A stretch of 64,000 nucleotides of DNA from Methylotenera mobilis 13. Its GTDB lineage: Bacteria; Pseudomonadota; Gammaproteobacteria; Burkholderiales; Methylophilaceae. Of the stretch, positions 6,629 through 16,271 are shown piece after piece (position 1 is the first letter of the stretch; each line of letters begins with the position of its first letter). A program made the position numbers and the translations under genes. The notes beneath the pieces are model-generated. The model was given only the letters and a program-made list of their open reading frames with translations, was not told the origin of the DNA and did no database searches. The stretch lies in the NCBI RefSeq assembly GCF_000384255.1, contig NZ_KB913035.1, forward strand, positions 2,739,788 to 2,803,787, written 5' to 3'.

Positions 6629-7790
6629 AAGATTGCAGGGCAACGGCCATGCGTTGCAACGCTGTTGTAATAAGTGATCTAGGCGCAGCGATATTCATGC
6701 GCATAAAGCCACTACCTGCCTCGCCAAATAACTTGCCAGGGCTTAAGCCTACGCCGGCTTGCTGAATAAAAAACTGTTTTAATGCGGCATCATCCAAGCC
6801 CAGCTCGCGGCAATCAAGCCAAATTAGATAAGTGCCTTCAGGCACGATGGCATGCACTCTGGGTAAATGCTCACTGACGTATGCAATGACGAAATCACGG
6901 GTTTGCTGCAAATACCCTAACAGCGCATCCAGCCATACATCGCCATGCTGGTAAGCAGCTTCAAACGCCACCATGCTGAATGGGTTGGCTGCACTGACAT
7001 GCATACGCTCGAACACTTTGGCCAGCGCTTGCCTTTGCGTCGCATCTGGAATAATCAATGCGGATAAATTCAGCCCGGGGATATTGAAAGTTTTGCTCGG
7101 AGCCACTGCTGTGATGATGTTTTTACTGTGCTGAGATAGAGGTTCCAGCACTTGGTGCTTGGCAGGTGCATATACTAGGTCAGCATGAATTTCATCGGCA
7201 AAAACTATTAACTGATATTTCTCGGCAATAACGAGCAGCTGTTCCAGCTCATCTTTACGCCACACCCTGCCCACAGGGTTATGCGGTGAACACAGTAACA
7301 GCATTTTTGCACGCGCGGCGCAAGCTTCGAGGTGTTCAAAGTCAATATGGTATTGATTATTTTCAAAATGCAGTGGATTTTGTATCAGGCTTCTGCCGCT
7401 ATCAGTCACCGCTGAAAAAAAAGGGAAATACACCGGCGGCTGCACAATAACTGCATCTGTGGGCTGCGTAAACGCCATCACCGCCGCATTCAGCGAAGGC
7501 ACCACCCCCGGGCACATCAGTAACCAGTCACGCTCAACGCGCCAGCCATGACGGCGTTCTAGCCAATCGATCAGTGCTTGATAAGTATTTTCAGGGAAGA
7601 TGCTGTAGCCATAAATGGGATGACTAGCGCGTTGTAGCAAGGCATCGCTCACGGCAGGCGGCGAAGCAAAATCCATATCTGCCACCCACAGTGGAATAAC
7701 ATCATCCTGACCAAACATCGCCTGACGGCCATCATATTTCAGGCTGTTGCTATGGTCACGACTCACAAGCTGATCAAAATCTTGTTGCAA
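6618..7790 (-). CDS. PatB/MalY-type PLP-dependent C-S lyase (possible EgtE analogue)
   Basis: The 390-aa fold-type I PLP enzyme resembles cystathionine beta-lyase PatB/MalY. Markers are VADMDF (36-41), the substrate-side YGYS (60-63), NPVGR (171-175), ADEIH (198-202) and the PLP lysine K233 in APSKTFN. Members cleave C-S bonds or act as aminotransferases. It lies 65 bases downstream of egtD on the same strand, so it may perform the last step of ergothioneine synthesis, cleavage of hercynylcysteine sulfoxide, which needs a PLP C-S lyase; that role is inference. Alternatively it serves methionine metabolism. Family assignment is firm, substrate is not. Confidence 0.88.
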   Translation of the reverse strand: MQQDFDQLVSRDHSNSLKYDGRQAMFGQDDVIPLWVADMDFASPPAVSDALLQRASHPIYGYSIFPENTYQALIDWLERRHGWRVERDWLLMCPGVVPSLNAAVMAFTQPTDAVIVQPPVYFPFFSAVTDSGRSLIQNPLHFENNQYHIDFEHLEACAARAKMLLLCSPHNPVGRVWRKDELEQLLVIAEKYQLIVFADEIHADLVYAPAKHQVLEPLSQHSKNIITAVAPSKTFNIPGLNLSALIIPDATQRQALAKVFERMHVSAANPFSMVAFEAAYQHGDVWLDALLGYLQQTRDFVIAYVSEHLPRVHAIVPEGTYLIWLDCRELGLDDAALKQFFIQQAGVGLSPGKLFGEAGSGFMRMNIAAPRSLITTALQRMAVALQSFTK

Positions 7791-7855
7791 AGAGCTCTCC
7801 GGGTTTATGCATCAATGGTTATCAAGTCACTACAACAGGCCATGTCGTGTGAGCA

Positions 7856-8842
7856 TTAGCTTTTTTGTACCTGCCACAGCGCATCGATAAAGAAATTCTG
7901 AGCATCTGTAAAATGCGCTTCAATTTTAAAACCAGTCTGGCTGGCAAGCGCATGAATCTCTGATTCTGAAAACTTGAATGATGACTCTAAATGCAGTGCT
8001 TCAAACTTCTCAAAGTGAAAATATTTTTCCAGTGCCGCAATGTATACATCCTGATCGTGCAGAGAGATGATATAGCTCTCCATGGCGCCTAATGACGGAT
8101 TATAAAACCCATAATGCTTGAATTTATCCATCTCAAAATCTGCGCCCAGCTCCGCATTCATACGCTTGAGCAAGTTCAGGTTGAAGGCTGTAGTCAATCC
8201 ACCAGAGTCGTTATAGGCTTTATTGAGGATATCGGTATCTTTTTTGAGGTCGTAGCCAATCAACACATGGTCGTTAGCGTTAAGCGACAGCCAGAGTTTT
8301 TTAAGAAACTCCTGCGTTTGTGCTCTATTAAAGTTGCCGATGTTAGAGCCCAAAAATAACACCAGCTTTTTATTACTGGAGATTGTTTTAAGTGAATTAA
8401 GGCCATGAAAGTAATCTGCCACGATGCCATGAATATTCAGCTGCTCACTTACTGTCAGATTTGCACCCAGCAAGCCCATGGCTTTTTCAGAGATATCAAT
8501 CGGATAAAAGTTAACTTTAGTGCCTTGCGCTAAAAAGCTATCGATAATTAATTTACTTTTATGTCCGTCTCCTGCTCCCAGCTCAAGAATATCAATTTCA
8601 GCCTCATTAATCGTGGCCGCAAGCGACGCGCCAAATTGCTCTAAAATTGAAAACTCGGTTTTAGTCAGGTAATAGTCCTGATGCTGCGAAATCTTTTGAA
8701 ATAGTTCACTCCCGGCATCATCATAAAAATACTTTGCTGAAATAGTTTTGGGCTCACTACTTAAGCCCATTAGTACATCAGTGGTGAACGCTTCTCTGTT
8801 CTGCGTGAACTGATCCACTTCGATTAAATTGGTAATTTTCAA
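7856..8842 (-). CDS. egtD: L-histidine N-alpha-methyltransferase EgtD
   Basis: EgtD trimethylates histidine to hercynine using SAM, the first step of ergothioneine synthesis. Visible features, numbered from the TTG start, are YFYDDAGSELF (about 38-48), YYLTKTEF (57-64), the SAM motif LELGAGDGHKS (86-96) and LFLGSNIGNF. I prefer the TTG at 8842, which overlaps the egtB stop as TTGA and has AAGGA 7 bases upstream. It gives 328 aa, close to the roughly 320 aa usual for EgtD. An in-frame ATG at 8881 would add 13 residues inside egtB. The overlap implies translational coupling with egtB. Confidence 0.93.
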   Translation of the reverse strand: MKITNLIEVDQFTQNREAFTTDVLMGLSSEPKTISAKYFYDDAGSELFQKISQHQDYYLTKTEFSILEQFGASLAATINEAEIDILELGAGDGHKSKLIIDSFLAQGTKVNFYPIDISEKAMGLLGANLTVSEQLNIHGIVADYFHGLNSLKTISSNKKLVLFLGSNIGNFNRAQTQEFLKKLWLSLNANDHVLIGYDLKKDTDILNKAYNDSGGLTTAFNLNLLKRMNAELGADFEMDKFKHYGFYNPSLGAMESYIISLHDQDVYIAALEKYFHFEKFEALHLESSFKFSESEIHALASQTGFKIEAHFTDAQNFFIDALWQVQKS

Positions 8843-10092
8843 ACGATATCCTTCGCTAATCTGATGCCTGAAAACATCCAACGCTGCTGTGGTTGATAAA
8901 AGTTTCTGTAACTATGTCGATAATGCTGATCTGGTGTTGCAACACAACCACCCCTTAACACAAACTGATTACACATAAATTTGCCGTTATATTCGTTTAA
9001 GATGCCATCAAAAGCTTTAAAACGCGGATAAGCCGAATATTGGCTACTGGTCCAGCACCAAACCTCACCGTACACATTGTGCGTATTGTTAGGATGTAGC
9101 AATGCGGTATCAGAAAACCCTATCGCCAGTGGTGCCTGATTTAAAAACACCTCTAACTCCTGCTCTGTAGGTAACCTGAGTTTATTCCAGTTGGCAAACG
9201 CATTCGCCTCGAAATAACTGATGTGCACTAAGGGCCGGTTCAAACCCAAAGGTATCAATCCATGAAGCGTGTATTCATGCCACTCACCGTCAAGGCATGA
9301 CCAATACAGAGGCTGCTGAATACGGTGCTGACTCACCCAATCCCAGCCCTGACTCAGCCAATACTCAGGCTTGGCGTAACCGCCATCTTCAATAAATGCT
9401 AAGAATTCACCATTGGTGACCAATGCATGGCTGATAGCAAACGGGTACAAATAATGCTGATGCGCAGGCTTTTCGTTGTCGTAGGCAAAGCCTGCCGCAT
9501 CGTGGCCAATTTGGTACAGCCCTTGTGTAAACCCCGACCAGCCATGAATTGGCTCAGGTGCAGGTGGCAGCGTTTGCACAGCATATTGTGTATCTACGAC
9601 ATTGCTCGCAAGTATGAATTTAATATCCATATATAGCAGCTCTTGATGCTGCTGCTCATGATGCAAACCGGTTTCAATCAAGGATTTCATTTCATCCGTG
9701 AGTACATGCTCATTGATCAATTTTGCAAGATTTGCATCCACATAGCGGCGGTATTCAATAACCTGATTTACCATAGGCCTCGACAAATTACCACGGTCAG
9801 CCTGTAATGTATGTGCGCCTAATGCCTTGTAATAAGAATTAAACAAGCTGCTGTATTGCGTATTAAAACGGCTGTAATCAGGGCAGAACCTGACCAGAAG
9901 CAATTCCTCAAAAAACCAAGTGGTGTGTCCAAGATGCCACTTCGGCGGACTTACATCTGCCATCGGCTGCACAGTGTAATCCTCGGTTTCGATAGCACTA
10001 CAGATTTCAAGCGACTTGCTTCTCACCATCTGGTATTGATGGAGCAACTGCTGTTGCATATTATCAGCTGTTAGCGTTAATGCATGATTCAT
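8839..10092 (-). CDS. egtB: Sulfoxide synthase EgtB
   Basis: The 417-aa non-heme iron enzyme joins hercynine to a cysteine-type thiol with oxygen. The N-terminal DinB-like part has KWHLGHTTWFFEE (51-63) and the HxxxHxE iron motif at 145-151 (HEQQHQE). The C-terminal FGE-sulfatase-like domain (about 190-417) ends with RGGC, YRHSYRNF and GIRLAKD. The gene runs into egtD with an overlapping stop/start. No egtA or egtC is nearby, so the enzyme more likely uses free cysteine than gamma-glutamylcysteine, which is inference. DUF427 lies 44 bases upstream on the same strand. Confidence 0.93.
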   Translation of the reverse strand: MNHALTLTADNMQQQLLHQYQMVRSKSLEICSAIETEDYTVQPMADVSPPKWHLGHTTWFFEELLLVRFCPDYSRFNTQYSSLFNSYYKALGAHTLQADRGNLSRPMVNQVIEYRRYVDANLAKLINEHVLTDEMKSLIETGLHHEQQHQELLYMDIKFILASNVVDTQYAVQTLPPAPEPIHGWSGFTQGLYQIGHDAAGFAYDNEKPAHQHYLYPFAISHALVTNGEFLAFIEDGGYAKPEYWLSQGWDWVSQHRIQQPLYWSCLDGEWHEYTLHGLIPLGLNRPLVHISYFEANAFANWNKLRLPTEQELEVFLNQAPLAIGFSDTALLHPNNTHNVYGEVWCWTSSQYSAYPRFKAFDGILNEYNGKFMCNQFVLRGGCVATPDQHYRHSYRNFYQPQQRWMFSGIRLAKDIV

Positions 10093-10136
10093 AAAACGTT
10101 AGTCCCTTGTCTATCACAATGACTGCTGACACTATA

Positions 10137-10418
10137 TTAACTGCTTACTTTTACACCCTTCCAAAACGCAACATGATTTTTGATATTTTCTGCTGCCTTG
10201 AGCGGAGTTCTGTAAACCCATGCCGCATTCGAGTTTTCCTGGCCATTGACTTGTATGGAGTAATAATTGGCTAGCCCTTTCCAGCCACAACTTGTGGTGT
10301 GCTGCGTCTCAGTAAAATACTCTGGCTTGATACTAATGATGGGAAAGTAATGATTTCCTTCCACAACGACCGTATTGTCTGACTCAGCAATCACAACATC
10401 ATTCCAAATAGCTTTCAT
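10137..10418 (-). CDS. DUF427 domain protein
   Basis: The 93-aa protein covers one DUF427 domain with the hallmark KAIWNDVVIAES start, SCGWKGLANYYS (63-74) and AAWVYRTPLKAAENIKN. The biochemical role of the family is unknown. AAGGG lies 7 bases before the ATG. It is followed by egtB after 44 bases on the same strand and probably begins the ergothioneine operon. Whether it takes part in thiol metabolism is unknown. Confidence 0.88.
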   Translation of the reverse strand: MKAIWNDVVIAESDNTVVVEGNHYFPIISIKPEYFTETQHTTSCGWKGLANYYSIQVNGQENSNAAWVYRTPLKAAENIKNHVAFWKGVKVSS

Positions 10419-10570
10419 AATAGACCCTTAATCCACAGACTTAATATTGATGTGCAGTAGGTAAGTAGCATACGACTAAATAACGTAAGGCATGGACAAG
10501 TGATATTAGATACTACACATAAAACTGGTCAACATGATTACTTAAATACCGTCACTAAGTACCACGCTCT

Positions 10571-10900
10571 TTAGATACTGTTATTTTTAGCTTTGTATTG
10601 ATCGTGAATACTTTTATAAACCGCCTCAATCTCCTGCTGCTCCTCCTTATCAAGCATACCATCGCTATTTGCATCAATATGTTGATAGGTTTTCTCGGTA
10701 TTAGCAGAGTCGCCTGAGAGGTACTCCTGCAGACTGATACTGCCATCTTTATTGGTATCAAAATGCGCTATACCAAAGCTAGCGTGGCCCATGTCTTCGC
10801 ATTTGCTACCGTTAGCTGCACCATGCTGGTTTGCATGGGATAATGTGGATAAGGAAGTAGACAACAACGTAAAAAGTAATAAAGATATTTTTTTCATCAT
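10571..10900 (-). CDS. Exported EF-hand protein
   Basis: The small protein has a Sec signal peptide (MKKISLLLFTLLSTSLSTLSHA, cleavage after SHA) and two EF-hand loops, DTNKDGSISLQE and DANSDGMLDKEE, with the expected Asp/Asn/Glu calcium ligands at positions 1, 3, 5 and 12. It is presumably a periplasmic calcium-binding protein. The longest reading frame starts with GTG at 10906, but AGGG lies 5 bases before the ATG at 10900, which is preferred (109 aa). The neighbours give no clear hint of function. Confidence 0.8.
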   Translation of the reverse strand: MMKKISLLLFTLLSTSLSTLSHANQHGAANGSKCEDMGHASFGIAHFDTNKDGSISLQEYLSGDSANTEKTYQHIDANSDGMLDKEEQQEIEAVYKSIHDQYKAKNNSI

Positions 10901-10906
10901 AGGCAC

Positions 10907-11359
10907 CCTAATATATAAGTTGGTTCGTCTGGCAATGATGAAGATAAGTTCAATGATGTTGTGTGAAGTTGTAATTATTTAAGTAGTCTTTTTGCAAGAA
11001 ATTGTTTAGTGATCATTTAACTATTGGATTGATACTAGAAAACCTAACATCAACGCCATGTTTGGTGAGTCACACCGACCGCTGATAGAGGGCTAAATCA
11101 CAAATAATATCAGTCAGTCAAAAGAGTTGTGAGTCCGAAAAGGCTGCTCAAAAGTCAATGGACAGCAGTTACATCAGCCAACAAAGAATAATGTTTCATA
11201 GCGATGAAGCTAGCTGCTGTCGGCTGCCGAAATCAGCCAACTGAACTCATCGACATGAAACAGCAGGGGCTAAGTACGGCCTGAGATGCGATTGACAGAA
11301 GCTAAACGACACAAGCATAGAGTTACACGAGTACATCAAACCACAGGACCTTGGATATT
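10907..11359. other. Intergenic region without recognised gene
   Basis: This 453-base stretch has no ORF with a ribosome binding site or known motif and no RNA gene that I can recognise. Short imperfect repeats of GACAGCAG/TCAGCCAAC type occur around 11155-11245 and look like eroded sequence. The promoter of the EF-hand gene should lie just right of 10906. Confidence 0.5.
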
Positions 11360-12370
11360 CTACATTTCTAAGCATATTTTTCCAAAGTGCTTGTTCGTCT
11401 CCTGGTACCTGAAAGCATCAACAATACGCTCAAGTGGGAACACCTTATCTATCACTGGGCGCATCTTACTTGCATTAATGGCTCTTACCATCTCTTGCTG
11501 CTGAGTGCGGTTACCTACAATTAAGCCTTGCAAACGGAGCTGCTTAATCAGGGCAGTCACAATAGAAATTTCACCGCCTATGCCCGTTAGAATACCAATC
11601 ACGGAAATATGCCCACCCACGCGCGCTGCTAACATTGATTGATTGATGGTTGCTGGCCCGCCTACTTCAACCACATGATCTACCCCGCGCCCGCCAGTCA
11701 TTTCGCGGGCCAACTCGCCCCAATTTGCGATCTTTTTGTAATTGATAAGATAGTCAGCGCCGAGTAGCTTTATTTTCTCTAGCTTCTCATCACTAGATGA
11801 TGTTGCTATGACGGTAGCTCCAGCCATTTTTGCAAATTGCAACGCAAAGATTGATACGCCTCCTGTGCCTTGCACCAAGACAGTGTCACCTGGTTTAAGA
11901 GCACCATCTGACATTAACGCACGCCATGCAGTCAAGCCCGCCGTGGTGAGGGTAGAAGACTCCACATGGCCCCAACCTTTAGGTGCGTGCGTAAACGCGT
12001 TAACAGAAGCGGTCACCGCTTCCCGCGCATAACCGTCCACCCCGTCTCCTGGGGTTGTGGCAAACCCCTCAACCAGTGGCTCACCCGCCAACCAAGTTGG
12101 AAAGAATGTACTCACGACATGGTCACCGAGAGAGAACTCTGTCACCCCTTCTCCAATTGCAGTGACTACACCAGCACCATCCGCCATTGGAATTCTGGGC
12201 TCAGTCGGCCCCCACATTCCACTGACCACAGCAAAATCATGATAATTAAGTGAGTTGGCATGCAGTCGCACACTAATTTCACCCACTTTTGGCGGTGCTG
12301 CATCTCGAGTGCCTAGCGTCACTTTGTCGTAGCCACCTCCAGTTTGAAGAATGATTGCCTTGTTTGTCAT
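11360..12370 (-). CDS. MDR-family NAD(P)-dependent dehydrogenase/quinone reductase
   Basis: This medium-chain dehydrogenase/reductase shows an N-terminal GroES-like part (NSLNYHDFAVVSG, then PMADGAGVVTAIGEGVTEF) and a Rossmann domain with VLVQGTGGVSIFALQ and GADYLINY. The usual catalytic cysteine after the N-terminal region and the structural four-cysteine lobe are absent, so it is a zinc-independent member resembling quinone oxidoreductases. The longest frame starts at 12400, but AAAGGA sits just before tandem ATGs; the second (12370) has the better 6-base spacing and gives MTNKAIILQ, the usual family start. It stands alone, and its substrate cannot be told. Confidence 0.85.
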   Translation of the reverse strand: MTNKAIILQTGGGYDKVTLGTRDAAPPKVGEISVRLHANSLNYHDFAVVSGMWGPTEPRIPMADGAGVVTAIGEGVTEFSLGDHVVSTFFPTWLAGEPLVEGFATTPGDGVDGYAREAVTASVNAFTHAPKGWGHVESSTLTTAGLTAWRALMSDGALKPGDTVLVQGTGGVSIFALQFAKMAGATVIATSSSDEKLEKIKLLGADYLINYKKIANWGELAREMTGGRGVDHVVEVGGPATINQSMLAARVGGHISVIGILTGIGGEISIVTALIKQLRLQGLIVGNRTQQQEMVRAINASKMRPVIDKVFPLERIVDAFRYQETNKHFGKICLEM

Positions 12371-12507
12371 CATAGGTCCTTTACTTGAGTCGCTAATCAT
12401 TGAGGTTAATATGCAGCTTTCGCAGTCAACAAGTTTACAGTGTTGCGATTTTCTAAGTGAGCAACGGCTCTAATAGTCTCAAAGACTTGAGTATTAAAAT
12501 AGCTTAA

Positions 12508-14064
12508 TTAAGCGCAGACCACTCGGTTCTTACCCGCACCCTTTGCCAAATACAAAGCTTTATCGGCTGATAATAATAATGCATCAACATTATCATGCCA
12601 GGGTGCCAACGATGTAATACCGATTGATACTGTCATGTGAAGGCTAGTATTGTCATTAATCGAGATTCTAGTCTGCGCTACTACCTCTCTTAACCTTTCT
12701 GCCACCTCAATAGCATAATCAACATCCGTTTCTGGCAGGACGACTGCAAACTCCTCCCCACCCAGTCGCCCTATGATGTCAATTTCACGCAAAACATTAC
12801 GGCATATCAAGGCGACTTGTGTCAGTACAGTATCACCAGCCTTGTGCCCGTAAGTGTCATTAACATGTTTAAAATCATCAAGATCCAGCATCAGCAAGGA
12901 TAGCTTTTTTTGGTAGCGTTTCGCGCGCATCAACTCACCTTCAGACAGCTCAACAAAATACCTTCGATTATTCAAGCCTGTTAAATAATCGAAATGCGCT
13001 TGAGCAAGCAACTGCGTTTCTAGTAGCTTTCTATCTGAAATATCTCTAGCCGCACAATAAACAACCTGCTGGCCATTACGTGTCAAAGCATTTGCACTAA
13101 CCTCAACATTCAAATGCCTGCCATCTCGACAACGATGAACCGTTTCAAAAATCATTTTTTGCGCGCTGTCTCGAACTCGACGGGCGTATGAGTGTAACAA
13201 CACATCCTCCAACTGGGTGTCCCAGTCCTGAACATGCAACTGACTAATTACACTTTTATCAAACTGATGCATTTGCAAAAAGGCATCATTAGCGTCTATG
13301 AGCAATCCGTTTTCGTCAATGATATAAATACCATCGTTAGCGGTTCTTAGTGTCACCTCAAGTTCACGATGCTGTTGTTCGGCCATCGCAACTGCAGATT
13401 TCAACTCGTGCTCACTCACTCTGAGCGCATGCTCATCACGCTCCCATGTCATTAAGAAAAGGCTAATCACCAGCAAAATCAAGCAAACAATGCTACACAA
13501 ATAAGTGATTGTGTTTAATGGATCCGCCACTGTAAGAGTAGGTACCGTATAGCCTTGCGATAAAATCAAAGCTCTTGAAACCAATATGCATGACTCAATG
13601 AATGCGCTTGCTGCAAATATATATTTGCCACGCCCTACAATTAGACGGTTATGCTGTGCAACAAAATAAAGTAACAATAAGCCTTGAAATCCAAAAACTG
13701 CGCACCCTATGATGATTCTTAACGCTAAATAATCAAGTAGTAAAGAGAAGCTGACTGCAATGAGTAAAACAGGGCTCCAGATTAAAAGCCTAGGTGCCTG
13801 ACGTCTTAAAAAATAGAATAATCCTTCAGCAAGAATAGCGAAGATTGAAGAAATAAAGACATTCGCACCCACGATGCTGATCAAGTCACTTACTTCACCT
13901 CGCAAACTATAAAAAACAAAGGCCAAACCATGTAGTGCAAAACTTGTCGACCATAGCATCAACTCTGGCTTTTTACGATACCCTGCGCAGGCAAGCGCGA
14001 TGGACAACATGAAGCTAACAGTAATAATGACTAGAAAAAGTGTCGGTACATGGGCCTGCATCAT
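12508..14064 (-). CDS. Membrane-bound PAS-GGDEF diguanylate cyclase
   Basis: The 518-aa protein has about seven N-terminal membrane helices (1-208), a PAS domain (about 236-345) and a GGDEF domain (about 355-518). The active site is GGEEF at 435-439, and the inhibitory RxxD site R426-D429 lies five residues before it, so the cyclase should be active and product-inhibited. Magnesium-binding DLDDFK (394-399) is intact. It synthesises c-di-GMP at the inner membrane in response to an unknown signal. It is monocistronic and divergent from the lipid A-type transferase gene. Confidence 0.93.
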   Translation of the reverse strand: MMQAHVPTLFLVIITVSFMLSIALACAGYRKKPELMLWSTSFALHGLAFVFYSLRGEVSDLISIVGANVFISSIFAILAEGLFYFLRRQAPRLLIWSPVLLIAVSFSLLLDYLALRIIIGCAVFGFQGLLLLYFVAQHNRLIVGRGKYIFAASAFIESCILVSRALILSQGYTVPTLTVADPLNTITYLCSIVCLILLVISLFLMTWERDEHALRVSEHELKSAVAMAEQQHRELEVTLRTANDGIYIIDENGLLIDANDAFLQMHQFDKSVISQLHVQDWDTQLEDVLLHSYARRVRDSAQKMIFETVHRCRDGRHLNVEVSANALTRNGQQVVYCAARDISDRKLLETQLLAQAHFDYLTGLNNRRYFVELSEGELMRAKRYQKKLSLLMLDLDDFKHVNDTYGHKAGDTVLTQVALICRNVLREIDIIGRLGGEEFAVVLPETDVDYAIEVAERLREVVAQTRISINDNTSLHMTVSIGITSLAPWHDNVDALLLSADKALYLAKGAGKNRVVCA

Positions 14065-14441
14065 GTTTTAAAATGTTTAAATAATTATTGAGAATTTAAG
14101 ACTAAAAGCATTATATATGCTTGACTTGTAGCACACTCATGATGCATTTGATTTTAAATAAAAGCAATCGCCGCCCAACGATTTCTGTCGTGCTCATAAA
14201 TCCATCAACGCCTTGACCAGCTAAATCAACAAATCCATATCCCTGCAATTTTTGTATGGCTTCACCTGCAGTTCTTGCAGGTTATCCGTCATTTTATAGA
14301 AAAAATCAAACGCATAAAATCATATCCAATTGATTTAATTAACATTAAATCATTAAGCGACAAGTGGTATGTAAATTGCGATCAGTGTGAGGAATGTTTT
14401 TTCGACTACCACTTAAATCACACTTAGAAAGCTAACCTCTT
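14065..14441. other. Intergenic region with possible gene remnant
   Basis: This 377-base gap lies between two divergent genes. On the minus strand, about 14111-14245 can be read without a stop as a short peptide containing KLQGYGFVDLAGQGVDGF, which looks coding-like but has no start with a ribosome binding site and matches nothing I know. AT-rich sequence at 14290-14440 probably holds the promoter of the downstream gene. Confidence 0.35.
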
Positions 14442-16124
14442 TTGAATACAACAAACCAAAAAGCCTCAATTTGGCCTCATATTGCTTGGACATACCTACT
14501 TTTTTGGTACCTCACTAGTACAACACAACTTCTACTATCCACCTCAGGCATCACTTCGTTTGAAGGGTTAAAAGACACGACTTTAACGACTGTCTTTTGG
14601 CTGATTCCAATATTTTTATTACCTAACCACACTAAAAAAGTAAGTGCTATTTTTGGGGTGGCTATTTGGCTATTCGCCTTGCCTGCTTTTGGATATTTTT
14701 TAATTTACAAGCAAGAGCTTTCACAAAGTTTAATTTTCATCATTTTTGAATCTAACAATGCTGAATCATCAGAGTATCTGAGTAATTATTTTACATTTTC
14801 AATATTATTCAAGTTCATCGTTTTCTCGATTATCCCAATATTGATATGGAAGAAGATTCCAGATCGTTTGGATATGTCTAGTAAGAGAGGCTACATTTTT
14901 GCACTAATCATCCTGGTGCTATTTTTTGCACATCCGATTAGAAAAGCTGTTATCGCAGGAAAAACTAGTGTTGCTTACAAAAATTTAAACAAGCACTTAG
15001 TGTCGGCTCCACCATGGCAGCTTATTTTGGGGTATTCAAACTACCAAAGAGAATTAAAAGAAGTTGAATCATTTTTAATGGCGTTCAATCGGTCAACTCC
15101 TTTAAGTAACTTTTCTGAGCTTAAAAAACCTTCGCCCACGACCGTAGTGATTGTGATTGGAGAATCATCAACTCGCTTGCATTTTGGTCTATATGGCTAC
15201 CATCGTGATACCAACCCAAAACTTAGCACAATCAAGGATGAGCTTTCTGTGTTTAAGAATGTTTACGCTTCAAGACCGAACACGATAGAAAGCTTGGAGC
15301 AGATATTAAGCTTTGCAGATCAATCACAACCTGATTTATACAAAACAAAACCCACATTAATTGCCATGATGAAACAAGCGGGTTACAAAACTTTCTGGAT
15401 TAGTAATCAGCAGACACTCACTGCAAGAAATACCATCTTAACCACTTTTGCAAAACAAACAGACAAACAAATATGGCTCAACAATGCACGCTCTCAAAAC
15501 TCATACAGTTTTGATGAAAAAGTACTTGATCCGTTTAGTGAAACGTTAAAAGATACTGCAGAGAAAAAGTTGATTATTGTGCATTTAATCGGTTCGCACA
15601 TGTCTTACAAATATCGCTACCCAAAGTCATTTGATTATTTCAAAGACAGCAAAAACTTATACGCTGGGTTGTCTGAAGATAAAATCCAAAAGATTAATGA
15701 ATATGACAATGCAATACGTTATAACGACAGCATTGTGTATGATCTGATTCAAAGATTAAAATCAACTAATCAGCACAGCATGCTTACATTCTTTTCTGAC
15801 CATGGTGATGACGTCTATGATTCAAACAATCATGAGTTTCAAGGTAGAAACGAATACTCACCAACATTGCCTATGTATGCCGTTCCGTTTATCACTTGGT
15901 CCTCTAAAGATTGGTTTACTAACGACCTACTGAAAAACCCTGAGATTTTGGATAGACAATATAGCAATGCAGATTTTATTTATACGTGGTCTCAATTAAT
16001 GGGGATAACGTACAAAGGCTTTGATCATGCGAAAAGTATCGTCTCTAGCAAGTTTAAGGACTATCCAATCATTGTTGGTAACCCCTATGATGCAAAGTCA
16101 CTCAAGAAACTAGAAATCAATTAA
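14442..16124 (+). CDS. Phosphoethanolamine transferase-like membrane sulfatase (EptC/CptA-like)
   Basis: The 560-aa protein has five membrane helices in its first about 170 residues, then a periplasmic alkaline-phosphatase/sulfatase-fold domain. The nucleophile region is VIGESSTRLHFGLYGY (238-253), nearer the EptC/CptA type than EptA. Other metal-site motifs are HLIGSH (381-386), YDNAIRYND (421-429) and SDHGDD (452-457). The family moves phosphoethanolamine from phosphatidylethanolamine to lipid A or core sugars. The TTG at 14442 starts just before the first helix and has no strong ribosome binding site; no better start exists upstream of the membrane region. An intrinsic terminator follows about 40 bases after the stop. 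Confidence 0.88.
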   Translation: MNTTNQKASIWPHIAWTYLLFWYLTSTTQLLLSTSGITSFEGLKDTTLTTVFWLIPIFLLPNHTKKVSAIFGVAIWLFALPAFGYFLIYKQELSQSLIFIIFESNNAESSEYLSNYFTFSILFKFIVFSIIPILIWKKIPDRLDMSSKRGYIFALIILVLFFAHPIRKAVIAGKTSVAYKNLNKHLVSAPPWQLILGYSNYQRELKEVESFLMAFNRSTPLSNFSELKKPSPTTVVIVIGESSTRLHFGLYGYHRDTNPKLSTIKDELSVFKNVYASRPNTIESLEQILSFADQSQPDLYKTKPTLIAMMKQAGYKTFWISNQQTLTARNTILTTFAKQTDKQIWLNNARSQNSYSFDEKVLDPFSETLKDTAEKKLIIVHLIGSHMSYKYRYPKSFDYFKDSKNLYAGLSEDKIQKINEYDNAIRYNDSIVYDLIQRLKSTNQHSMLTFFSDHGDDVYDSNNHEFQGRNEYSPTLPMYAVPFITWSSKDWFTNDLLKNPEILDRQYSNADFIYTWSQLMGITYKGFDHAKSIVSSKFKDYPIIVGNPYDAKSLKKLEIN

Positions 16125-16163
16125 CTCTGCTCTTTTTTGCAGAATTGCAAACAACCGCACTTA

Positions 16164-16192
16164 AAAGCCCACCTGTATGTGGGCTTTTTTCT
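16164..16192 (+). terminator. Intrinsic terminator
   Basis: The arms AAAGCCCAC (16164-16172) and GTGGGCTTT (16179-16187) are followed by a T-run. The hairpin lies about 40 bases after the transferase stop codon. Confidence 0.85.
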
Positions 16193-16271
16193 TGGTAGTG
16201 ATGGCTCACCATAGACTCAAATAAATGCAAAGATAAGCAATAGGCTAATCAGCCCCACATCCACAATTTGT

